From positions 42,501-106,500 of the forward strand of contig CAUYUJ010014272.1 in NCBI GenBank assembly GCA_963575745.1: DNA of 64,000 nucleotides. The letters are read 5' to 3'. This DNA is from Prorocentrum cordatum (taxonomy: Eukaryota > Sar > Dinophyceae > Prorocentrales > Prorocentraceae). The notes beneath the pieces are model-generated. The model saw nothing but the letters and a program-made list of their open reading frames with translations. It had not been told where the DNA came from and made no database searches. Of the stretch, positions 53,801 through 64,000 are shown piece after piece (the first letter of the stretch is position 1; each line of letters starts with the position of its first letter). Made by a program: the position numbers and the translations under genes.

Positions 53801-53956
53801 GAGCCTCCCGAACCTCCCTCGCTGTGTGACACTTCGTGCCTTTTCCTCTCTCCCCCCGTCAGCTCTTATGGGCTTGTGGAGGTACTTTTCTGTCGCGGCC
53901 GCAAGCGGAGCTGCAGGCGGCGTCCGAAGTCAGCCCGGGCTACGAGCCAAACCTAA

Positions 53957-53980
53957 ACTGGTGGGGATACTTTTTGTTTG
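53957..53980 (+). repeat. GGTGGGGATACTTTTTG motif, copy 1
   Basis: ACTGGTGGGGATACTTTTTG followed by TTTG. One of six same-strand copies; with the copy at 59,629 it brackets the GC-rich helicase module as a direct repeat. Confidence 0.8.
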
Positions 53981-55150
53981 CGAGCGCGACTAGCAGGCCC
54001 GAGCGCCCAGGGGCACCCCGAATGGAAGGTGCAGGCAAACCATCCTCAGGGTGACCAGAGTGGCCGGAAGAGGGGGGACAAGTTGCAGCCCTGCGACCAG
54101 ACGGGGGCCAGGGCGCGAAGGGCCGAAGGGGCCCAGAGGCGTCGCGCGCCAGAGCGGTGCCGCCGGCGCAGGCTGCGACGATCCAGGGTGTCGTCGAAGA
54201 CCGGGGGGGGGCACCGGCGGCAGCAGAGTGATACGGGTGGCTGCATGGCGTGGCCCGCGGCGGGTGCGCCGGGAAGCAGCAGGGCACGCGGGGGCGGCGC
54301 GCGCAGCCCCAGCGACCCGGCCCCAACCGGCCCGGTGGTTTTGCGCAGGAGGCGGCGGGGGGGGCCGAGGGTGCCCGCGGCGGGCGGGCGCCGGGGGCGG
54401 GCGACGTGGCACTGAGGGCGCAACGCCGCGGGAGGCCCGAGCAAACGAGCACCGGGTCGGGAGTAGGGACATGGCCGTAGCGACCGCAGTGCGGGCTACG
54501 GCAAAGGGGGGGGGACGGCGGCTGACAGCCGCGTGGTCGGTTGTGGGAGTCGGAGGGGGGCGACTGACAGCCGCGGGGGAACGAAGGCAGAGACAGCGGG
54601 GGGAAGGGGGTCGGTGGGGGGCGACTGACCGTTGCGGAATAGAACAGCTGTGAAGCGTCCGTCTTGCACGTGGGCGGTGAGTGCCGGGGCGGTCAGATCT
54701 GTCGCCGCAAGGAAACTATCAGTACGGGTCAATCCTTGGAAGAGGGAAACAGAGCCCCTGGGACAGCGCCTGAGGCGGGCCAGGGGGGGTGGCGGTCGCC
54801 CAGGAAGCGAGAGGCCGCAAGGGGGGGCCAAGGGCAAGAGTCCTGGGGGCCAGGGGCGAGCCGGCAACCCAAGCAAGACGCGCCCGAGGCGGTATCAGGC
54901 GCGGAGCCAAGGTGGCGCGCCGTGGGGCCCCGCCTGGGGCTGGCCCTGGTGAAAGGAAGGCCGCTCGTGGAGCGCCAGGGTCGGCTTCTTCGTGGGGTGC
55001 GTCGTGGTTGGCGCCGGATTGGTGTCGGCAGCGACCGCGGAGCGTGAGGCGGGCGCCTCCGTCGGGGCATCGGGAACGTGCCCTGGGGGACGAGGGGCGC
55101 CCGATGTCGTGGATGGGGTCCTGAGAGGGCGGGTGTGTGTGGGAGGGGTC
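53981..55150. other. Very GC-rich DNA without confident gene
   Basis: Open on several frames of both strands because of composition; products are Arg/Gly/Pro/Ala-rich and mutually exclusive. May be downstream remains of the minus-strand helicase unit. Confidence 0.45.
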
Positions 55151-55269
55151 CTAGGGGTGTGCGCAGGGCTGGTGGGGGCTCGCGGCCCGTCTGGACTCCC
55201 CTGGACTTGCCCGACGAGAGGCTCCGTCCTCCCATTGCCCCTTGCCTTTGCCTCTAACCAGGGCGCCTT

Positions 55270-55660
55270 CCCCCTTAGTCCGGCCAGCGAACTCGCCGCG
55301 GACATCCGACCAGTCGAGCTGCAGAATTTCATCTATTCTCATTGGGTGGCAAATGTGGCGGTGCCGCGGCCGGAGGAAGCGCTCGCAGGACCCAAGCTCC
55401 TTCCTGGTGGGATCTGCGCAGACATGGCCCGTCCTGATGGCGTTCTTATGCGTCCACTGGTGCCAAATCCCGCGGAAGTACTCCCCAAGCGAGCTCCTTA
55501 TGAAGGCGTTTCGCTGTCTCGGCGTGGTCCTCGCCGCGGAGGGGGGAGCGCTGGGCCCGCTCCAGCGGGGTTTATACATGTATTGGCCGGTGTGCAGGTC
55601 GTTCAGGTCCTGCGAGGGGTCGGAATGAGCGTCTTCATAAGGGGGCCACGGGGCCGACAG
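55270..55660 (-). pseudogene. Downstream coding-like segment of helicase unit
   Basis: One minus frame has balanced composition here: DLNDLHTGQYMYKPRWSG, NAFIRSSLGEYFRGIWHQW, HICHPMRIDEILQLDWSD. No domain recognised. It is collinear with and downstream of the helicase remnant, so may be the same gene's C-terminal part or a further exon. Confidence 0.4.
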
Positions 55661-56087
55661 AGGGGTCGGGCTGTCGTCTGCATAACGGGGTGTTCGTGCG
55701 TGAGGGGGGCGATTCCAACGCTCATCGGCCGCCCAGCTGGACCGGCCCGTCCACCCGGTCCAACTGCCCCTGCATGGCTCACTCCGGCTGGATTCATGCT
55801 TCCGTCGCGACCGGTAACTCGCCCCAACTGCGCTCGTCCCGCGTGGCGGTGTCGTTCTGGGGCCGCCCCAGGGCGGGGGCGCTTGGGCTCGAGGGGGAAG
55901 CCATGCGGTCGGTGGGGCTGCCCGCTTCCCTGTCACCCTGCTCGCGTGGCGCGGGACTTCCCCTTGGGTCATCCGCTGGTGAGGTGGGGCTGCAGAGGCT
56001 GGAGTCCACGGCGGGGCTGAGGCGACGACGGGAGGGATGGGCGGACCCGAGCTAGGGGCGGGGGCCGGGCGACCACGGCCACCTTTC

Positions 56088-58355
56088 TTACCGTCTCGGC
56101 CACGGAGGTGTCGGAGATGGCGTCGCTGTGCGCCGCCGGAGCGCCGCCGGAGCGGCGCCGCAGTCGGTGGGTGAATGTTCCGCTGCGGTGACCTTGCGCG
56201 GGGGAGAGGTGCCCTGGGACAGTGCCTTGGAGGCGGGGCAGCGGCAAGCGGCTCCCTGTCGGGGAGTGTGGGCTGGGCTCGTCTGCGTGGGGCCGGCTGA
56301 TCCCGTGCCGCGCGGGCGGCGAGGGGGGGCGTGCTGGGGTGGCCCAGTCAGGAGGGTCCGATGAGGGGCCTGCAAAAGCGTGGAACTCGGCGGGTGGTGA
56401 GCGAGTGTTGATGCGCTGCCACCATTCGTTCGTACGGCGCCCCCTGGTAGGGGCATCATCCAACTGCCTGCATAAGTCCTGGGTGTCTGCGAAGGGGCTG
56501 TCTCTGGCCAGCTCGCGGATCGACCCAGTGGCGAGCAGGTCGGAGTCGACTTGGCCATATATCCCACGAGTACGTCCAGTGTGTGACGGAGCGGGGAGAG
56601 ACCGTGCAACGGGGCCTGATTGGCTGGCGTGCTGGGCCCACTTGGCGCGTGGCGGGCTGCCGGGGGGTTGACGCAGAGGTGTGCGACCGCGCGGGCGGCA
56701 GCGCGCCGCATGCCCTGCCGGTGGAGTTCTGCGGGGCGGAAGTTCGGAGCAACTCTGTCGCCGTAGACCGTCTTCAAGAAGGGGCGGAGTGAATGGGGCC
56801 CCCGCTGGTCTCGGGGCTCGGCGCCCCGGACGTCTCTGACGTGCTTGTCGGCAAAGTCCTTCCAGAGATCGCCCAAGGTTGGGTCGAGGTCTCGCGGGAA
56901 CTCGACCAGCCTCGCCTCGATGGACGTTGATTCCCTGTGGTCCTGCGCTGCAACAGGGGCTGCCCGTAGGTGGTCGATGTCGACGCGTTCGAGGGCCGGG
57001 GCGGCGGATGTGTCGGCGCAGGGTTGCAGGTTGCGTATCTCCACTAACCCACGGATGGGGGGGGGGGGCCTTCTGTGCTGGTCAGGGGGGAAGGGGACGG
57101 GGGCGCCGTCGTCCCTGTTGTACGCGTCAGTCCTTGTTGCGGAGTCACGGTTGGGCGCCAGCTCGCGTGCCAGGGAGGGCTCGCCAGGCGCGGCGGGGGC
57201 TGGGGGCGGCCTTGACGTTGGGCAGCCTGGGTAGACCAGGCGGGTGTCACGGTCTAGGAGGGCGTCGACGGTGCCGGGGCGGGCGCCCCATGCATTGGCG
57301 AGGCGCCGGCGGCGCATCCACGCGGCGTTCCACCTGCGGGGGCGCCGAGCGACCGCGCGCTCTTCCCAGGCGGGGGGCCCTCCAGCGCTGGCGTCGCGTG
57401 CCTCTAGCAGCCCGATGCGGGGGGGCCAGCCTTCCAGACGAGGGCTGGGGATCCAGGGGGGCAGCCGTCGCACTTCGCAGTGTAACGCTCGGTCTCCTGG
57501 GCTGCGTTGTCGAAACTGTCGGCGTCCAACCGCGCGGCGGGGGAATGGTGTTGGCGTTCTTCGGGACTTGGAGGCCCGACGGTTCAAGTAGGTAGTCCCC
57601 GAGCTCGCATGGGGGTGCAGGGGTGGCAGGGCCGCGTGCATGTGAAGGCCAGCGGTGGGAGGCAAGGTGTCTGTGGGTGGAGCCCTGGTGAGGCTCTTTA
57701 ACAGCGTGAAGGCGTGTACCTGCTCGCGCAGGGTGTCCGTGTGGGGGACTTGGGGGCCCCGCCTCTCCGTCTCGCGAATCCAGAAGGGGCCGCGGAGCCA
57801 TGGGCAATCCATCCTGTCGGCGTGCGCCTGTAGGCGGTTCTGCGCCAGGTACGAACGGATGGTGTCGTTGAGCCAGGTGCCCATCGGTATGCCTGAGGCC
57901 GAACTGGAGGCGCAGGTAGCGCCGAAATCATGCCACCATCCGGTCCAGGCTAGACCGAGTGTCACCGGGGGCCAGGTTGCTAGGGATCTCGGTCTAGGGG
58001 GCAGTGCCCTGTCTAGGGGCATTTTGGCGAACGAGAAGCCGCCGCCGAGGAAGGCCAGTTCCGAGGGGGCGTCGTCGGACCCTAGGCCGCTGTCGCTGCC
58101 CACGAGGTCGCGGTGTAAGGCGCAGATGCTGCGCGACGACCGGGAAAGGGTGCCCAGGTCGGCGGGCTTCGCGATCTCCTCGAGCACCAACATCGGGGCT
58201 GTCAGTTTGAACGGGAACCTCTCCATGCTGGTATTTTGTGGGGCAACCAGCGTCGAAGGCGGCCGCGCGGTGGTGGGCAACCACAACCAGCTTGCGCATG
58301 AGAGCGACGAGGGCTTCCAACCAGCTGTGCAACTGGCGAAAGTCGGCGAGGTCAA
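56088..58355 (-). pseudogene. Long frame downstream of the helicase motifs
   Basis: 755 open codons in GC-rich DNA. The part at 58,230-57,660 has plausible protein character (RFPFKLTAPMLVLEEIAKPA, GIPMGTWLNDTIRSYL, WLRGPFWIRETERRGPQVP). The rest is increasingly Arg/Pro-rich with competing frames. No domain recognised. Likely a mixture of real and frame-slipped sequence; length alone is weak evidence at this GC content. Confidence 0.4.
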
Positions 58356-58905
58356 GGCCCCAGGATTCCGCGAGTCGGGTCCGAAAAAGCGGACGCGGTC
58401 GGTCGTTCTGCCAACAGCAGCAGAACCCGAAGATGGCTTCCATAATGTCTCCTGACCCGGAGGGGTCTGGGAAGGGCCACATGTGTGCCCGCGGCTCGCG
58501 CTTCATGAGCATCATGATGATGAATGCGCAGCGGGCCTTCTCCGACGTCGTGGTGTAGCCGCTGGGGTCCAGCATGTCGACCCGGTGCCGGGCGAACTGG
58601 TCATGGCCCTTCAGTGAAGCGGCCAAGGTGTCGAAGTCGGGGTAGACGAGGTGGCGGGGGCAGTTCCTGGTGCCAGCTGACCATGCTTGGGGGGCCTGGT
58701 GCAGGAGCTCAGCGGGGGTGCAGCGCCCTTTGATGTGCGGCCGCCGTGTGGTTCTGCCTTGGACTGGTGGCCGCGGGGGGAGCTCGTTGGGGCATGTTTG
58801 GCACCTAGGTGCCTCCCAGGGGGTGCCTGGGCCAATCGCCCAGACCAAGGTGGCCCATGTCATGGTGTACACCAGGTTGCCGGCGTCCATGCCGAGCTCC
58901 ACGTC
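58240..58905 (-). pseudogene. Helicase-unit middle segment
   Basis: Reads on minus AGNLVYTMTWATLVWAIGPG, NCPRHLVYPDFDTLAASLKG, SEKARCAFIIMMLMKREPRA, then FRTRLAESWGLDLADFRQLH and LEALVALMRKLVVVAHH. Composition is normal for protein. It overlaps the frame that starts near 58,355, implying a frameshift in the interval 58,240-58,350. Confidence 0.5.
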
Positions 58906-59156
58906 GAACGGGTTTCGAAGTGGCTCCAGGCTTTCCTGTCGAACTGGGCGGGGGCGGAGGGGGCACTTTCCAAGTTGTACTTGTGGGGGTGGGGCCCGGC
59001 GACCAGGAAAACGACCACAGGCAGCGCGGGGTCGGTCAGGAAGTTGCCCAATGCTGTGTCCAGCTGGCGGCCGAGGGCGTCCCAGCGGAAGTCCTTGTCA
59101 AGGGGGGGGCTGTAGTGCGCACTGGAGCTTTTGGCGTACTCCTCTCTGTTTGGCAA
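58860..59156 (-). pseudogene. Helicase-unit segment after motif VI
   Basis: Contains DFRWDALGRQLDTALGNFL and LPVVVFLVAGPHPHKYNLES. It is collinear with the helicase fragment upstream but in a shifted frame. Confidence 0.5.
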
Positions 59157-59625
59157 CTGCCTGGTCGATCTTGACCTTGGCCTTGTCGGCCTCGTTGGCA
59201 GCTAGGGTGTCTGGGCCATGTGGGACCCACGACGAGAGGTCGTTGATGGGGTCGAAAGAAGTGTCGGTCCGTAGCTCCGGGCGGTTGCCAGGGCTGTGGT
59301 GGGGGTAGAAACGGGCCCAGAGTCCCGCGAGACGCCCGTAGTTTGAAAGAAACCTCAATTTGGAGTCTGTCATGGGGGCCATCATGCGACCATCCGCGAT
59401 GATCACGAACCCGCGTTTGGCTCGCGTCAGCCCGACGTTCACTCTGTTGGGGTTGTCCACGAATCCCCACGTGTGGTATGTGTTGGACCGCGTGGTGAGG
59501 AAGATTCCTAAGTCAGCTTCGCCGCCCTGGCTGGCGTCGACTGTGGACAGGGTGAACTGGCCTGAACTGGTGGGGATCTGTTTGGTCAACAGGCTCGCGA
59601 GGCGGGTCGCAAGCCGTCCGAACAC
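59098..59625 (-). pseudogene. UPF1-like superfamily 1 helicase, C-terminal fragment
   Basis: Contains TLSTVDASQGGEADLGIFL followed by TRSN (motif V, VD(x)SQG(x)E(x)D) and NPNRVNVGLTRAKRGFVII (motif VI, R(x)NV(x)LTRAK(x)G), the hallmark pair of UPF1/SEN1/ZNFX1-type RNA-DNA helicases. These motifs couple ATP hydrolysis to unwinding. Motifs I-IV, including the Walker A Gly-Lys-Thr, are missing: sequence to the right (59.65 kb onward) is repeat DNA. The fragment is therefore truncated at the 5' side and frameshifted on the 3' side. It might be a terminal exon, but the repeat motif at the break favours a relic. Confidence 0.75.
59566..59588 (+). repeat. GGTGGGGAT..TTTGGTC motif inside the helicase frame
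   Basis: ACTGGTGGGGATCTGTTTGG, lying within helicase coding sequence (LLTKQIPTSS on minus). Variant of the motif at 59,629, 63 bases away. Confidence 0.6.
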
Positions 59626-59628
59626 TAG

Positions 59629-59651
59629 ACTGGTGGGGATACTTTTTGGTC
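59629..59651 (+). repeat. GGTGGGGATACTTTTTGG motif, copy 3
   Basis: ACTGGTGGGGATACTTTTTG then GTC. Marks the right edge of the recognisable helicase sequence and the start of the repeat unit at 59,630-60,175. Confidence 0.8.
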
Positions 59652-60174
59652 AGCGGCTCCGAAGCAACGGTCAGGGAGCGGAAGCGGCGTCCGGGCCACG
59701 GGCGGGGCTAATTTGCAAGACAAGTCGTCGCCAGCCAGAATCGGCGGACAGACAGCTCGCAAGTGCACGTGCACTGAACAAAATGACCAGAATTCGAGAG
59801 GCAGACGCACTTAGGCACAGCAGCCCTAACCACGGTGGGCAGGCCGCCGTGCCCGGTGAAAGTGAGGATGCCCCGAAATGAATCGCCAATGCGGCGCCAG
59901 ACTTCCGCGGCCGACCTGCACAAGCCGAACGGTTGAGCGGTCGGGACCAGAAAACAGTGCGCGACAGCAAGGAGGACCAAAGGCTGTACAGACGTTGTAG
60001 GCTGAAATACTCAGCGCCCAGTACCCAGTGATCCGCATCACAGTGCCGGGGGAAAGCCGAACGACTGTGACCCAAAGCGCGACTGCACGGTGTTGCCTCA
60101 TGAGCGAGGAACTCCGCTGGCGTGGGGAACATCGCCGTCGGGTGGTGATGGGCGGCACGCGTGGTGGTGGTGTC

Positions 60175-60198
60175 ACTGGTGGGATACTTTTTGGTCGG
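60175..60198 (+). repeat. GGTGGGATACTTTTTGG motif, copy 4
   Basis: ACTGGTGGGATACTTTTTGG followed by TCGG; one G shorter than the others. Confidence 0.8.
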
Positions 60199-60242
60199 CG
60201 GTCTGGCGGCAACAGCGATGCCCGGGGCAACGGAACACGGCA

Positions 60243-60266
60243 ACTGATGGGGATACTTTTTGGTTC
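60243..60266 (+). repeat. GATGGGGATACTTTTTGG motif, copy 5
   Basis: ACTGATGGGGATACTTTTTG followed by GTTC, 68 bases after the previous copy. Confidence 0.8.
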
Positions 60267-60629
60267 GCGGCTCCAAGGCGGATGACAGGGAGCAAAGACA
60301 GCGTCTGGGGCGCGTGACGATGTAAATTGGCCACCGAGGCCCATGCACGTGCAAGGGACAAAATGACCCACATGAAAACGCAAGCTGCGTTGGCAGGAGA
60401 TCGAACCAAACGTCCCAACAGGTGGGGACGCAGGCGCAGCGACCGGCGGTGGAACGGAAGGGAGAAGTCGCCCATTCGGCGCCAAACTCCAGCCGAACCA
60501 CATTCGGTGAGGACCGGAGGCGGGGGGGAAGAAGAGAGCGAAAGCGAGTGACTACCACAGGCACACTGCGGCGCCCAGAGTCAGCACTGGTGCGGCGAAC
60601 GAGGCGTGTACTGGTGGGGATACGCGAAC

Positions 60630-61460
60630 CGTCAAGAAATTCAGATTTGGCTTTCGATTCAATTCGGATCTTTTAGCACCCCCACATCTCGCTTGCGACT
60701 TCGCCGTTCCCTCTCACTTCACATTTAGTTCAATTGACAAAATTTAACGAACCAAGGCGCGTAACGTAAACTTGCTGCTGCTAGTCCTTTTCATAGTAGT
60801 GCACTACGTGGACTACCACGCGGGTCGGCGTTTGCTCTAGACCCTGACCTTGAATTTGAAATCGAATGCGAAATCGCCAAACGAAACAACTTGCAAACAA
60901 CAAGTACTAACCCACTTCAATACAAACCTATACATGCGCGACAACCGGACGAACAAGCAATGTTATCACTGCAACCGAGAGGCCTTCAATTTGCCTGGGG
61001 AAGCAATTCGAATATCAAACGAGAAACCAGCCTTGCAAATATCGGATACAACAACACATAATGTTATACGAACGCGCTATATAAACCCTAATTGACGAAA
61101 GCAAGCTACGAATCAAACTTGGAAGCCAACGACCATATTCAGACATAACTTCCGATCAACGCGTGCTGTTTGAAAGGGCTGCTGCGAAGAAGCGCAGCTG
61201 TATTTTTAAAGGTTTTCGTCATGTTGGCGTGCTGCTTGCAGAAATAGCTGCCGCATCTGCGTGTCCAACGATCTTGTCCTACTAGCAAGTTGGCCAAACA
61301 TTCAGACCCATTCTCGGTCTACACAAATAGCGCTGGCATGCGCCAACTCTGTCTCCATGGGGGCAAGCATAAATGATCCTGGCGAAAGACCCGGCCATAT
61401 GTAGTTGTGACTAACTCGTTGTGGGTGCCGCTTCTGGTGATCCACGCAACTCGTGATGGG
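60630..61460. other. No gene seen
   Basis: Moderate GC, A/C-rich in part, no repeat or convincing frame. Confidence 0.5.
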
Positions 61461-61467
61461 GCGTGCC

Positions 61468-62925
61468 GGAATGGGTGGGGGTGGCGCGTGCGGGCGGTGC
61501 CACTGGGGCCTTCGGTGGAGCTCCCTGTGGGGCCACGTCGCGCTGTAGTGGGTTGTACAGACGCATGCGGGCGGTGCTACTGGGGCCTTCGGTGGAGCCC
61601 CCATATGCGGCCACGGAACGCTGTACTGGGTGGGGGGACGCATGCGGGCGGTCCCACTGGGACCTTCGCTGGAGCTCCCTCTGGGGCCACGAAACTTTCT
61701 TTCTGTGTGGGGGTGGCGCAACGGTACCACGGGGGCCTTCGGTTTAGCTCCCTACGGGGCCGCGAAATGCTGTGCTGGGTGGGGAGAAGCATGTGGGCGG
61801 TCCCAGAAAGGGACCTTCGCTGGAGCTCCTTATGAAGTCACGAAGCGCTGTACTGGGTGTGGCGGACGCGTGCGGGCGGTCCACCTGGGGCCTTCGGTGG
61901 AGTCCCCCCATGTGGCCACGAAGCGCTGTACTGGGTGTGGCGGACGCATGCGGGCACCCCCATTGGGGCCTTCGGTGGAGCTCCTTACGGGCCCACGAAG
62001 CGCTGTACTGGGTGGGGCGGACGCATGCCCCTGGGGCCTTGGGTAGAGGTCCCTGTGGGGCCACGTCGCGCTGTAGTAGGTGTGGCGGACGCATGCGGGC
62101 GGTCCCAGTGGGATTTTCGGTGGGGATCCCTACTGGGTGTGGCGGACGCACGCGGGCACCCCCACTGGAACCTTCGGCGGAGCTTGCTATGGGGCCACGC
62201 AGCACTGTAGTGGGTGTGGCGGACGCATGCGGGCACCCCCACTGGGGCCTTCGGTGGAGCTTCCCTGTGTGTCTACGAAACGCTGTATTGGGTGTGGCGG
62301 ACGCGTGCGGGCACCCCCCCTGGGGCCTTCGGTGAAGCTCCTTGTGAGGCCCTGGGGCCACGAAGCGCTGTACTGGGTGTGGCAGACGCATGCGGGCACC
62401 CCCACCGTGGCCTTCGGTAGAGATCCCTATGGGGCCACGAATCGCTGTAGTGGGTGTGGCGGATGCATGCGGGCACCCCCATTGGGGGCTTCGGAGGAGC
62501 TCCCTATGGGGCCACGAAATGCTGTACGGTGTTTGGCAGACGCATGCGGGCACCCCCACTGGGACCTTCGGCCTCCCAATGGGGCCACGAAAGAAGGTAC
62601 TGTGTGTTGCGGACGCATGCGGGCACCCCCACTGGGACCTTCGGTCTCCCTATGGGGCCACGAAAGAAGGTATTGTGTGTTGCGGACGCATGCGGGTACC
62701 CCCACTGGGGCCTTCGGTGGAGCTCCTCCCTATGGGGCCACGAAGCGCTGTACTGGGTGTGGCGGACGCATGCGGGTACCCCCACCGTGGCCTTCGGTGG
62801 AGTCCCCCCATGTGGCCACGAATCGCTGTACTGGGTGTGGCGGACGCATGCGGGCACCCCCATTGGGACGTTCGGTGGAGCTCCCTATGGGGCCACGAAG
62901 CGCTGCACTGGGTGGAGTAAACGCA
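61468..62925 (+). repeat. 78-bp minisatellite, about 19 units
   Basis: Unit anchor CGCATGCGGGC with CACTGGGGCCTTCGGTGGAG, CTCCCTATGGGGCCACGAAG and CGCTGTACTGGGTGTGGCGG. Anchors at 61,945, 62,224, 62,302, 62,387, 62,464, 62,541, 62,614, 62,687, 62,767 and 62,845 show 73-85-base spacing around 78; earlier units have a GCGGTCCCA variant. 78 is divisible by 3, so long frames persist, but indels break any single frame. Confidence 0.93.
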
Positions 62926-63200
62926 GGGAGGAGGGAGTAGGGGGAATAGGTGGAGGGGGATGGGGAAGGAGGAAGATAGATGAGAGAGGAGAGAGGAAAG
63001 AGGGGACCGTCTCTTCAAAACGAAGTCCCAACACCACAAGATGGTTGGAAAAAACGATTTCCGGACTTCATGCTTGTCGTTTAATGTGCAACACCGTCCA
63101 TGATCAAGCTCGGACAGGGCTAGCATCGCCTTCAAGGCTTCTGATATTCGACCTTTTTGCCTTCGCTTTTCCATTTGGTAAGACTTGAACTGGCTATGTC
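62926..63200. other. Short unique spacer
   Basis: G/A-rich at 62,926-63,005, otherwise featureless. Confidence 0.4.
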
Positions 63201-63329
63201 GTTGTGGCTCTCCTCCTCGTCGTCCTTGTCGTCGTCGGCGTCGTCGTCACCCTCGTCGTTCTCGTCGTGTTTTTGGCTCTCCTCGTCGTCGTCTCCGCCG
63301 TCGTTTGCGTCGTCGTCGGCGTTGTTGTT

Positions 63330-63382
<53 letters not shown>

Positions 63383-63384
63383 TG
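63201..63384. repeat. (GTC/TCG)n microsatellite
   Basis: CTC/GTC triplets becoming pure TCG from about 63,330; CpG-rich, unlike the other triplet arrays. Confidence 0.93.
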
Positions 63385-64000
63385 CCTCGTGCATGTCCTG
63401 CTCGTGAAGATTTTGGCATCGATCGTACCGCTGATGCAAATATTGCTGCTACTATACCTGAGACGCCCGGCCGGTGACAGTCCGGAGAGAGATCATGACA
63501 ATGGTCACACTTACAATTATGACACGTTCTGTGATTATTCTTCTTCTCCAGATTTTTCCCAAAACCAATCACATTTGTTTTCCAGGGCGAGGGGCCAAGT
63601 TAGTTTTACCATAACACGTGTTCAAGTCAACGAGCGAACACTCGAAGTGTAGCTATAACCCAACACGTGGTTGGAGTTATGACTGTGGATCGAGCTATGC
63701 ACTGCTTACTATTATATTTGAATAAAGATAAATCGGGGTTACGGTTGTGGCTATACTAACAAAGGTCTGAAAGAAAAATAAGCGTGAGATAATGCTTATG
63801 GTTATGCGTGACATTATCGGGCGACTCTTAGTACTGATATCAATCTCCGACCCCTGCTTGTCAGGGTTAGGAGTGTGACACATTTGGCTGTCCCTCTCCC
63901 CTTTCCCCCTCGCCTGAGGTCCAACATGCTGTTTGAGGGGTGGTGGTGGGGGTGGGTGGGTGGGGGTCGGAGCTCGTCAACGCACCCCCTGGGCCTCGAG
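63385..64000. other. No gene seen
   Basis: Low-coding AT-moderate DNA; ends in a G/T-rich run (63,935-63,970). Confidence 0.45.

Larger units (their letters stand above)
59630..60610 (+). repeat. Diverged tandem units headed by the GGTGGGGATACTTTTT motif
   Basis: Unit heads at 59,629, 60,175, 60,243 and 60,610. Internal landmarks repeat in order: CAAAATGACC (59,780 and 60,358), and a block of AATCGCCAATGCGGCGCCAGA (shortened: CGCCAATGCGGCGCCAGACT) near 59,880 matching CGCCCATTCGGCGCCAAACT near 60,470. Units differ in length (about 546, 68 and 367 bases). No coding function seen; minus-strand frames here are not conserved between units. Confidence 0.6.

Noticed and set aside
54992-56020. 342-codon plus-strand frame
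   Set aside because: Antisense to a minus frame with better protein character at 55,270-55,660; GC-driven openness.
59671-60564. 297-codon minus frame
   Set aside because: It runs across diverged repeat units whose frames are not conserved between copies.
61468-62925. CRISPR-like array
   Set aside because: Whole units repeat, with no unique spacers, and the genome is eukaryotic.

Overview
The window looks like nuclear DNA of a protist, most probably a dinoflagellate. It has large tracts of triplet and minisatellite repeats, GC-rich blocks (judged by eye) broken by AT-rich islands, very low density of recognisable genes, non-LTR and Ty3/gypsy-like retroelements, short or non-canonical introns, and a retrotransposon carrying a cytosine-methyltransferase-like domain (such elements are known from dinoflagellates). 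The taxon is inferred from these traits; no rRNA, tRNA, spliced-leader or organellar sequence was found.

Layout. 1-14.4 kb: repeat-rich and gene-poor, with long TCC/GAG and AAC arrays, three pairs of dispersed repeats, minisatellites and a 193-bp MITE with an 8-bp target duplication. 14.4-18.1 kb: the best cellular-gene candidate, minus strand, at least four exons, with a PSI-like cysteine-rich region; its introns carry a degenerate CCAAGANGGCC-type repeat. 18.1-21.8 kb: low-complexity DNA. 21.8-26.0 kb: two direct copies of a decayed RNase H-bearing retroelement segment in which the RNase H halves lie in permuted order. 27-28.9 kb: AT-rich DNA. 29-52 kb: three related LINEs (A, B, C) head to tail on the minus strand. 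A nearly complete 11.3-kb LTR retrotransposon (35,186-46,458) lies against the 5' end of LINE-B, and a 1-kb terminal-inverted-repeat element with four 177-bp repeats splits LINE-C. 52.8-53.4 kb: TA/CA/GA microsatellites. 54-60.6 kb: very GC-rich DNA holding a frameshifted minus-strand remnant of a UPF1-like superfamily 1 helicase, with a dispersed GGTGGGGATACTTTTTGG motif. 61.5-62.9 kb: about 19 copies of a 78-bp minisatellite. 63.2-63.4 kb: a GTC array.

The LTR element encodes a coiled-coil Gag, then Pol in the order membrane segment, aspartic protease, reverse transcriptase, RNase H, methyltransferase-like domain, integrase and a frameshifted tudor/chromo-like tail. One in-frame TAA falls inside the methyltransferase-like domain, beside its Pro-Cys motif. 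This is the most interesting system in the window. The LINEs supply endonuclease and reverse transcriptase but all are broken by frameshifts. The many short elements probably depend on proteins encoded elsewhere.
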